Of a DNA stretch of 51,592 bases, positions 42,126 through 49,340 are shown piece by piece (position 1 is the first letter of the stretch; each line of letters opens with the position of its first letter). The notes beneath the pieces were generated by a model. The model had not been told where the DNA came from. It did not search any database and saw only the letters and a list, made by a program, of their open reading frames with translations. Made by a program: the position numbers and the translations under genes. Where the stretch lies: contig CAZTRC010000002.1 in assembly GCA_964615845.1 (NCBI GenBank), forward strand, positions 1 to 51,592. Reading direction: 5' to 3'. This DNA comes from CAYRQF01 sp964615845 (GTDB lineage Bacteria; Patescibacteriota; Minisyncoccia; Phycocordibacterales; CSBR16-119).

Positions 42126-43637
42126 ATGCAAAAAATATTAGCAAAAATTGCGGGTATTTCTATGATGTTTGCCATGACTTTCGGCACAGCATTGGCGACA
42201 AGCCCGAACACAACACCGATCTGTCACGCTACGGGTTCAGAAAATAATCCGTACAATGTGATCTATGTCGATCCAAACGGATACAATGGTCACGGAGATC
42301 ATGACGGAGACATTATTCCAATCACTGATCTAAACGGCGATCAGGTCATCAATGACCTCGACTGTGGTTTTTCTGACGAAAACGATACTCCACAGGACTC
42401 TGTTTGTACTGAGGCAAATCTTCTAGTAAATGGAGGATTTGAAGCACCTGTTGCGCCAGCTGGCGGATGGGATGAATACGACAGCGGTACACCAGGACTT
42501 GGTTGGACGGTTGCTTGGAATGGAGCATTTGTTGGTGCGCCAGCAATTGCAAAACTCGAGCTTCATAATGGTGTGGGTGGATGGCTTCCTGAAGAAGGGT
42601 CACAGCACGCAGAACTTGATGCTGACTGGGGAATGAACGATGGCGAACAGGCTTCTGTTGCCATCTCTCAAGATGTAGCGACAGTTCCAGGTGCAACATA
42701 CAGTCTTTCATACGCATTTTCACCACGACCAGGAACTCCTGCCGGAGAAAATGTTTTGGAAGTCTTGGTTGACGGAACTCTTGTGCAAACACAAGGACCT
42801 GTTGCCGGAGCTGGAAACACTTCTTGGACAACATATTCGTACAACTTTGTTGCGAATGATGGTTCTGCAAATATTATGCTTCGAGACTCTGGTACACCAA
42901 ACACTCTTGGAACATTCCTTGATGATGTCTCGGTGAACTGTGTTGAAGATCCAGAAGTATGTACAGAGGTTACGCCACTTTTCGCTCGCATCAACATGAA
43001 AACTGATGACGCGACAAAGCTTCGAAACTGGGGAGCAGGAGACATGGCTGCAAATGTATACGTTGGTGGCAATGCTCCAGCAAATCAATATGATATCGGT
43101 GAATGGTTCCCACTGACGAATCCCGACGGATCATTCATCAATGACGTTGATCTCACGACATACCGAGATGTTCCAGGACTTGCTGTTCAGAGAATTTCTG
43201 GCAAAGTACGAGTTGTGCTTTACGGATTCCATGAATCTGAAGCTGTCGGCAAAGAACTTGCAGCTGGATCTATTGAACTTTCAAGCGATCCTGCTTTGGT
43301 CAAGACTCGATTGCTCGGGGCTTGGACAAAAGGCAATGGCTACGTTGATCCAATGGATGCCTACACTCGTGCTCACGACGTGAGTGTCGATGATGCGGCA
43401 AATCAAATGGATGGCCGAGGTGATTTCGTGGGCAACATCAATCAATACAACCCACGATTCGACAATGTCCGTGTTTTCCAAGATTTGTTTCAGTTCCACC
43501 TTGTGGCAACGACAAACTCTGACGGATTCTACGGAGAGTACGATTTCGATCCTATCGATGAATCGCCTTGCGAATGTGATTATCCAAACAATAATCTAAT
43601 CGATTATCCGTACTGCGAACAAAACACTCCGCAGTAA
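42126..43637 (+). CDS. secreted surface protein (paralog B)
   Basis: A signal peptide (about residues 1-24, ending GTALA) is followed by a short Cys/His domain of the ICHATGSENNPYNVIYV ... GHGDHDGDIIP type (about 30-75). A DUF642/CBM-like jelly-roll (about 98-275, ANLLVNGGFEAP) and the shared paralog domain (286-472, FARINM to DGFYGEYDF) come next. It ends in a short Cys-bearing tail and lacks the peptidoglycan-binding and GEVLGA parts of paralogs A and C. It is likely secreted or associated with the surface through partners. Confidence 0.87.
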   Translation: MQKILAKIAGISMMFAMTFGTALATSPNTTPICHATGSENNPYNVIYVDPNGYNGHGDHDGDIIPITDLNGDQVINDLDCGFSDENDTPQDSVCTEANLLVNGGFEAPVAPAGGWDEYDSGTPGLGWTVAWNGAFVGAPAIAKLELHNGVGGWLPEEGSQHAELDADWGMNDGEQASVAISQDVATVPGATYSLSYAFSPRPGTPAGENVLEVLVDGTLVQTQGPVAGAGNTSWTTYSYNFVANDGSANIMLRDSGTPNTLGTFLDDVSVNCVEDPEVCTEVTPLFARINMKTDDATKLRNWGAGDMAANVYVGGNAPANQYDIGEWFPLTNPDGSFINDVDLTTYRDVPGLAVQRISGKVRVVLYGFHESEAVGKELAAGSIELSSDPALVKTRLLGAWTKGNGYVDPMDAYTRAHDVSVDDAANQMDGRGDFVGNINQYNPRFDNVRVFQDLFQFHLVATTNSDGFYGEYDFDPIDESPCECDYPNNNLIDYPYCEQNTPQ

Positions 43638-43655
43638 TTTGGAAAAATCTAGTTA

Positions 43656-43690
43656 AAACACAAAGGCCCCAAGTCGGGGCTTTTGTGTTT
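43656..43690 (+). terminator. intrinsic terminator
   Basis: A 15-bp stem (43656-43670 with 43676-43690, one wobble) with a 5-nt loop and a terminal T-run. Confidence 0.9.
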
Positions 43691-43707
43691 CTGCAAAGGG
43701 AAACATA

Positions 43708-43735
43708 TTGCCATTTTTACATTTAGGAATATAAT
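43708..43735 (+). promoter_or_regulatory. promoter of surface paralog C
   Basis: TTGCCA (43708-43713), a 16-bp spacer and a perfect TATAAT (43730-43735). The leader is about 88 nt and AT-rich. Confidence 0.68.
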
Positions 43736-43829
43736 TATTGCCAAGAGTATTTCTGAAGACTTTTGCCGTGTCTGTATGTGTAAAATCTTCAATATAGATT
43801 CTCATTATTATTTTAGTATCAAATGCAGT

Positions 43830-45590
43830 ATGAAAAGTTTTTTATCAAAAGGTTTTAGTTTCTTCGTGATTTTCTCTTTGGCATTTATGTCAAACCTTGT
43901 CGTGGCTGTTGCCGAAGCGCCAGAGGACGTTACGGAGGTTTGTGAATCTCAAACACTAGTGAGTGCGGCAGGCGAAGGAATGGTGCCTCTTACTTATGAG
44001 CACGAAGCTTGGACAGCCTCAATCCCAGGCGCAGAATGGGTTTGGTCAACGGATGGAGTGTCTGATCCTGTCGGCGAAGTAACTGAAACTTTTTCTCTCA
44101 CATTTAATATTGATGGTGTGCCAAGCGATGCAACTCTTGAAATTGCCGCTGATAATGAATATGTCGTGACTATAAATGACGACTATTTCATCGCGGATAC
44201 AAACGAAGACAATTACAGTTCTTCTGGACAGGATACCCATATAATTCCCGCTTCCGAATTAGTTTCCGGTGAGAATACTATAGAATTTGAAGTGACCAAT
44301 TGGGCGCAGGAAGGAGGAACTCCAGAAAATAATCCAGCCGGACTCATGTACAAGCTCATAGTTAATTGCACATCTCAAATCGATGATACCGAAAATACCG
44401 AAGAATCATGCCCAATCGTCTACGCCCGCGTGAACTTTTCTAAAATGGCGAACGGTGCAGATGTAGATGGTTGGAGAAATTGGGAGCCAGGAGGCGACCT
44501 TGAACCTCAAACATTTGTCGGTGGCTCGGATGCAGGAAGTATGTACGCAGATGAAGTGTGGTTTCCACTTACCAATGCTGATGGAACATTCATCGTTGAC
44601 AACGACATTGCGACATACCGCGACGTGCCAGGACTTGCGATTGAGCGACAGGCGGGCAAAGTGCGTCTCGTCATTTACGGATATCATGATGAAGACAACG
44701 GCGAGCTCGGCGGCAAGGAATTCGCCGCCGGTGTCATCGAACTCAATGGCGCCACCTGGACACCGGGTATGCAATCTCCGCTCGACTGGAGTGACGACAA
44801 TAGCAATCCGCGTACGCACGACCCTCTCATTAATGACCCATCGAATCAGATGGAAAATAGGGGAGACTTTGTTGGATATATCAACCAATACGACTATCGT
44901 TTTGATCGCATGAAGACGTGGACTCCGGAGAAAGTACAATTTCATTTGGTGGTGACGGCGGGTTCTGATGGATTCTATGCAACATACAATACTAACGAGG
45001 ATTGCAACGATCAAGAACCACCATGTACGGCAGATTGTAATCCTCCAATTTCTATTCTTGGTTGTATGGACGAAGCGGCTTTAAATTACGATTCTGAAGC
45101 GACAGAAGACGATGGGTCTTGTGACTATCCTCAAGATGTTACCGACGACGGCGATGATGATAATGGTGGAGGTGGCTCATCTTCCGGTTCACGTCAGTCG
45201 TCTGGTGGTGGCAACGGAGGCGGAGAGGTTTTGGGTGCCACAACCATGTGTAGTTGGGATGTTAATACATACATGCGCCGAGGATACAAAAATGATCCAG
45301 CTCAAGTAATGATTCTGCAAAGAGATCTCTTGAATGGCTATATGAATGCAGGCGTCGCGGTTGACGGTATTTACGGTCCATCGACTGAAGCGGCCGTCAT
45401 GGCATTTCAGGTGGCCAAGCAAGACAAGGTTTTGAAGCCTTGGTTCAATCTCTTCCGCCCGACTGGAATTTTCTACAAGACGACATTGGTAGAAGCGAAG
45501 AATACAATTTGTCCAGAGGAAATTTTGCCAATACCGACAGACCTTGTCGATTGGAGTAAAAATCCGGGAGAGGTGCCGCCAAAAATCTAA
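43830..45590 (+). CDS. secreted surface protein (paralog C) with peptidoglycan-binding C-terminus
   Basis: A signal peptide (residues 1-29) precedes a PA14/jelly-roll-like N-terminal domain (about 45-180, AEWVWSTDGVSDP). The shared paralog domain (198-386) comes next, then a Cys-rich GCMDEAALNYDSEATEDDGSC unit (about 410-432) and a Gly/Ser/Asp linker. The protein closes with a GEVLGA motif and a peptidoglycan-binding fold (VMILQRDLLNGYM, VDGIYGPSTEAAVMAFQ). The ATG at 43830 is chosen because it gives a proper signal peptide; the frame is open 147 bp further upstream, but that part lies in the terminator and promoter. Confidence 0.87.
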   Translation: MKSFLSKGFSFFVIFSLAFMSNLVVAVAEAPEDVTEVCESQTLVSAAGEGMVPLTYEHEAWTASIPGAEWVWSTDGVSDPVGEVTETFSLTFNIDGVPSDATLEIAADNEYVVTINDDYFIADTNEDNYSSSGQDTHIIPASELVSGENTIEFEVTNWAQEGGTPENNPAGLMYKLIVNCTSQIDDTENTEESCPIVYARVNFSKMANGADVDGWRNWEPGGDLEPQTFVGGSDAGSMYADEVWFPLTNADGTFIVDNDIATYRDVPGLAIERQAGKVRLVIYGYHDEDNGELGGKEFAAGVIELNGATWTPGMQSPLDWSDDNSNPRTHDPLINDPSNQMENRGDFVGYINQYDYRFDRMKTWTPEKVQFHLVVTAGSDGFYATYNTNEDCNDQEPPCTADCNPPISILGCMDEAALNYDSEATEDDGSCDYPQDVTDDGDDDNGGGGSSSGSRQSSGGGNGGGEVLGATTMCSWDVNTYMRRGYKNDPAQVMILQRDLLNGYMNAGVAVDGIYGPSTEAAVMAFQVAKQDKVLKPWFNLFRPTGIFYKTTLVEAKNTICPEEILPIPTDLVDWSKNPGEVPPKI

Positions 45591-45605
45591 CGTGAATATA
45601 AAATA

Positions 45606-45648
45606 AAAACCAAAGGCCCCGCGCCTTCGGCGCGGGGCCTTTGGTTTT
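45606..45648 (+). terminator. very strong intrinsic terminator
   Basis: A 20-bp perfect stem (45606-45625 with 45629-45648) with loop ttc and a T-run. Its right end overlaps the -35 box of leuS. Confidence 0.95.
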
Positions 45649-45674
45649 GAAAACCCCTTATTTTGCGGTACTAT
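45647..45674 (+). promoter_or_regulatory. promoter of leuS-murJ, predicted leaderless
   Basis: TTGAAA (45647-45652), a 16-bp spacer and TACTAT (45669-45674). The -10 box ends 7 bp before the leuS ATG at 45682. Confidence 0.6.
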
Positions 45675-45681
45675 TGAACCT

Positions 45682-47511
45682 ATGGCCGAAATCTACGACC
45701 CAAAGAAAATCGAAAAAAAGTGGCAAGAAACCTGGGAAAAGGAAGGGGTTTATGACACCCAGGATACGACAAGCGCCTTGCCTAAAAAATACGTTCTAGA
45801 CATGTATCCATACCCTTCGGGCGAAGGTCTTCATGTGGGTCATCCGAAAGGCTATATTGCGACAGACGTTTATTCACGAATGTCTAGGATGCAAGGATTC
45901 AATGTTCTCCATCCTATGGGCTTCGATGCCTTCGGACTTCCAGCCGAACAATTCGCTATAAAAAATAAAATTCATCCGCGCGTGGCAGTTGAGAAAAATA
46001 TTGCTCGATATAAAGAGCAGTTAAAAATGATTGGCCTTGACTATGATTGGTCGCGCGAAGTAAATACGACCGACCCCGAATATTATAAATGGACGCAGTG
46101 GGCATTCCTAAAAATGTTTGAAGCTGGGCTCGTTTACGAATCACACGAACCGATAAATTGGTGCCCTTCGTGTCAAACCGGACTTGCGAATGAAGACCTT
46201 GAAGATGGAAAATGTGAGAGATGTGGGTCGGTGGTAGAGCAGAAACCTATTCGTCAATGGGTAATTAAAATCACGAAATATAAAGACAGGCTTGTAAAAG
46301 ATTTAGACACCTTGGACAAATGGCCGCAATCGGTGAAAACGAGTCAGAAAAACTGGCTAGACAATCTTCATGATTGGGTTTTCTCGCGACAGCGTTATTG
46401 GGGAGAACCAATCCCGCTTATTCATTGTTCCAAGTGTGGTGTTGTTGCCGTGCCAGAAAAAGATTTGCCGGTTAAATTACCCGAAGTTGCGAATTACGAA
46501 CCGACGGGAACGGGCGAATCACCGCTTGCGAATATTTCTGAGTGGGTAAATGTACCTTGTCCCAAATGTGGTGGGGAAGGCAAGCGAGAGACAAACACGA
46601 TGCCACAATGGGCCGGATCTTCTTGGTACTATTTGCGCTACATGGATCCGAAAAATCCCGAGGCTCTCGTTGACTCCGAAAAAGAAAAATATTTCGCCCC
46701 AGTCGATGTTTATGTCGGTGGCATGGAACACGCGACAAGGCATCTTATTTACGCTAGATTTTGGCACAAGTTTCTTTATGATATTGGAGTCGTCTCGACG
46801 ATCGAGCCTTTTACCGAACTTCATAATCCGGGATTAATTCTTGCGGATGATGGACGCAAAATGTCCAAAAGATGGGGCAACGTAGTAAATCCCGACGAGA
46901 TGGTTGACCGTTTTGGCGCTGACGCATTTCGTCTTTACGAAATGTTTATGGGACCATTTGACCAAACCGTGGTTTGGAATACCGATGGGCTTGTTGGTAC
47001 GCGCAGATTCCTTGAGCGGGTTTGGAAATTGAAAGAAAAGATAGGAGAGAGTGATTCAAATGCACTCATCCATAAAACGATAAAGAAAGTCACGGAAGAC
47101 ATCGGTAATTTTAAATTCAATACTTGTGTCTCGGACATGATGATCCTCGTAAACACTCTCGAAAAAGAAAAGTCCATATCGAAATCGGATTTCAATAATT
47201 TGCTACAAATTCTTGCGCCGTTTGCGCCACACATGACGGAAGAATTGTGGAGGGAATTGGGCGAAAAAGAATCCATTCACCTTTCAGGGTGGCCGAAAGT
47301 AGACGCCTCAAAAATTAAGGATGAAAAAGTGAAAATCGTAATCCAGGTAAACGGCAAGCTTCGCGATGAGATAGAAATCGAGCCGGGTACGAGCGAGGAA
47401 GATGTCAAAACCGAAGCGCTTGCGCGAGAGAAAATCGTGGCAATCCTTGCCGGCACAACGCCAAAGAAAATTATTTACGTCGAAGGTCGGATCCTAAACA
47501 TCGTCATCTAA
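45682..47511 (+). CDS. leuS: leucyl-tRNA synthetase lacking the CP1 editing domain
   Basis: This class I synthetase charges tRNA-Leu. The HIGH-type motif PYPSGEGLHVGHPKGY, the zinc pairs (CPSC, CERC) and the KMSKR motif with the Rossmann catalytic core are intact, and a C-terminal anticodon-binding and tail region is present. At 609 residues it is about 250 shorter than E. coli LeuRS (860). The segment TSQKNWLDN passes directly into LHDWVFSRQRYWGEPIPL, where the standard protein has the CP1 proofreading domain of about 190 residues. murJ starts 1 bp after the stop. Confidence 0.97.
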   Translation: MAEIYDPKKIEKKWQETWEKEGVYDTQDTTSALPKKYVLDMYPYPSGEGLHVGHPKGYIATDVYSRMSRMQGFNVLHPMGFDAFGLPAEQFAIKNKIHPRVAVEKNIARYKEQLKMIGLDYDWSREVNTTDPEYYKWTQWAFLKMFEAGLVYESHEPINWCPSCQTGLANEDLEDGKCERCGSVVEQKPIRQWVIKITKYKDRLVKDLDTLDKWPQSVKTSQKNWLDNLHDWVFSRQRYWGEPIPLIHCSKCGVVAVPEKDLPVKLPEVANYEPTGTGESPLANISEWVNVPCPKCGGEGKRETNTMPQWAGSSWYYLRYMDPKNPEALVDSEKEKYFAPVDVYVGGMEHATRHLIYARFWHKFLYDIGVVSTIEPFTELHNPGLILADDGRKMSKRWGNVVNPDEMVDRFGADAFRLYEMFMGPFDQTVVWNTDGLVGTRRFLERVWKLKEKIGESDSNALIHKTIKKVTEDIGNFKFNTCVSDMMILVNTLEKEKSISKSDFNNLLQILAPFAPHMTEELWRELGEKESIHLSGWPKVDASKIKDEKVKIVIQVNGKLRDEIEIEPGTSEEDVKTEALAREKIVAILAGTTPKKIIYVEGRILNIVI

Positions 47512-47512
47512 A

Positions 47513-49228
47513 ATGGTCAGCCGAATTGTAAATTTACTCAATCGGGAATTTCGAAACATCAACCAAGCGGCTATCATTCTTGGTATTTTTACACTTCTTT
47601 CGCAAATTTTAGCCCTGTTTCGTGATCGGGCGTTTGCGCACTACCTCGGTCCGTCTTCGACGCTCGATGTGTATTATGCATCGTTTAAAGTCCCAGACCT
47701 TCTTTTCGTTTCGGTGGCGTCACTTGCATCCATCACCGTGCTTTTGCCTTTCTTGGTAGAGAAAATCGGTGTCAACGATAAAGGCGAACTAAACGGGGGA
47801 AGTGACAGCGCCAGGAAGCTTTTGCATGATATCTTCACTGTGTTCCTCTTGGTTATGATCGGTGTATCTGCCATCGCCTTCATCTTGATGCCAGAGCTTG
47901 TGCGACTTATTGCTCCAGGATTCGATGCTACCCATCTCAAAGAGCTCGTCGGTATTTCACGCATCATGCTCCTCTCGCCGATACTTCTCGGCCTTTCAAA
48001 TCTCCTCGGCTCTGTCACCCAAATGTTCAAGAAGTTTTTTGTTTTCGCTCTGAGTCCCGTTTTTTACAACATTGGCATAATCTTAGGACTTGTCATTTTG
48101 TATCCAAAATATGGTCTCACGGGACTCGCTATCGGCGTCGTTTTTGGCGCGCTCCTTCATCTCCTCATCCAGTTTCCAGTTTTGGCCAGGCAAAAATTCT
48201 TGCCAAACATTTCTCTTCATATCGATTGGCCGGAAATCAGGAAAATTGCGGCACTGTCCTTGCCGCGAACTTTAGGACTAGCTTTGAACAGTCTCGCTCT
48301 CGTCGTTATCATGGCTATCGCTTCGAAAATGGGCGAAGGCGCCATTTCGATTTTTCAATTCTCTTTGAATTTTCAAAACGTGCCGCTCGGCATCATCGGG
48401 GTATCGTATTCGGTCGCGGCTTTCCCGACATTGGCGCGATTTTTCTCCGGCGCCAACATGAAAGATTTCGTCGCTTACATCGCTGTGGCCGCGCGGCAAA
48501 TAATTTTCTGGTCGATGCCGGTCATGTTTCTCTTCATCGTCTTGCGCGCCCAAATCGTCCGCGTCATCTTGGGTACGGGCGCCTTTAGCTGGGACGACAC
48601 CAGGCTCACGGCGGCGGCTTTGGCCCTCTTTAGTTTGTCAGTCGTGGGCCAAAGCCTGATCCTTCTTTTCACTCGCGGTTTTTACGCGGCGGGCAACACC
48701 AGACGGCCACTTCTCATCAATCTCTTTGGCGCATTCGTGACCATCAGCTTAGCATTTCTTTTCACGCACATTTTCCAAACCTATCCATCTGTTCAATATT
48801 TCTTCGAATCGCTTCTGCGTATCGAAAACCTCGAGCAAACGGAGATCGTTATGCTTCCGCTCGCGTTTTCGGTGGGGTCTATCCTAAACACTTTGCTTCT
48901 CTGGCGTGCATTTCGCAAAGATTTCAAAGTTTCCGAGCCGTTCCTTTTCAAATCACTTCTCCAAAGTTTTGCCGGCGGATTTTTCATGGGTTATGTCGCG
49001 TACGTCTCGCTCAATATTTTCGATAAAGTTTTTGACATCACAACATTCTGGGGAATTTTCGGCCAGGGCCTCGCTTCCGGTCTTCTCGGGATTGCCGCCG
49101 GCATACTAGTCTTGAAGCTTGTGAAAAATCAAGAACTTGAGAACATCTGGAAGAGTCTAAAATCAAAAACTCTATTCAAAACAGAGGTTATTTCTTCGGG
49201 CGGCGGCGAAATCCAATCCGGTTCCTAA
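47513..49228 (+). CDS. murJ: lipid II flippase MurJ
   Basis: This MATE-like transporter flips lipid II to the outer face of the membrane. About 13-14 hydrophobic segments fill the 571 residues. The family landmarks LALFRDRAFAHYLG, LDVYYASFKVPDLLF and ISIFQFSLNFQNVPLGIIGVS (in part), with charged residues in the central cavity region (around RTLG, and TRGFYAAGNTRRP), are visible. With ddl and mreBC in the window it points to active peptidoglycan synthesis. It follows leuS by one base. Confidence 0.95.
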   Translation: MVSRIVNLLNREFRNINQAAIILGIFTLLSQILALFRDRAFAHYLGPSSTLDVYYASFKVPDLLFVSVASLASITVLLPFLVEKIGVNDKGELNGGSDSARKLLHDIFTVFLLVMIGVSAIAFILMPELVRLIAPGFDATHLKELVGISRIMLLSPILLGLSNLLGSVTQMFKKFFVFALSPVFYNIGIILGLVILYPKYGLTGLAIGVVFGALLHLLIQFPVLARQKFLPNISLHIDWPEIRKIAALSLPRTLGLALNSLALVVIMAIASKMGEGAISIFQFSLNFQNVPLGIIGVSYSVAAFPTLARFFSGANMKDFVAYIAVAARQIIFWSMPVMFLFIVLRAQIVRVILGTGAFSWDDTRLTAAALALFSLSVVGQSLILLFTRGFYAAGNTRRPLLINLFGAFVTISLAFLFTHIFQTYPSVQYFFESLLRIENLEQTEIVMLPLAFSVGSILNTLLLWRAFRKDFKVSEPFLFKSLLQSFAGGFFMGYVAYVSLNIFDKVFDITTFWGIFGQGLASGLLGIAAGILVLKLVKNQELENIWKSLKSKTLFKTEVISSGGGEIQSGS

Positions 49229-49340
49229 TTTTCTAAATATTTATCAACACACTAGGCCTTTTTTGTTAGTCTGTAAAGCTTTTTCGTTGTAAAATATAAG
49301 GGTGGCAGTTCCCAAAATAGGGCACAATATTCATTTCGTA

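Noticed and set aside
43683..43829. An N-terminal extension of surface paralog C
   Set aside because: It would start inside the preceding terminator and span the promoter; the ATG at 43830 gives a clean signal peptide.
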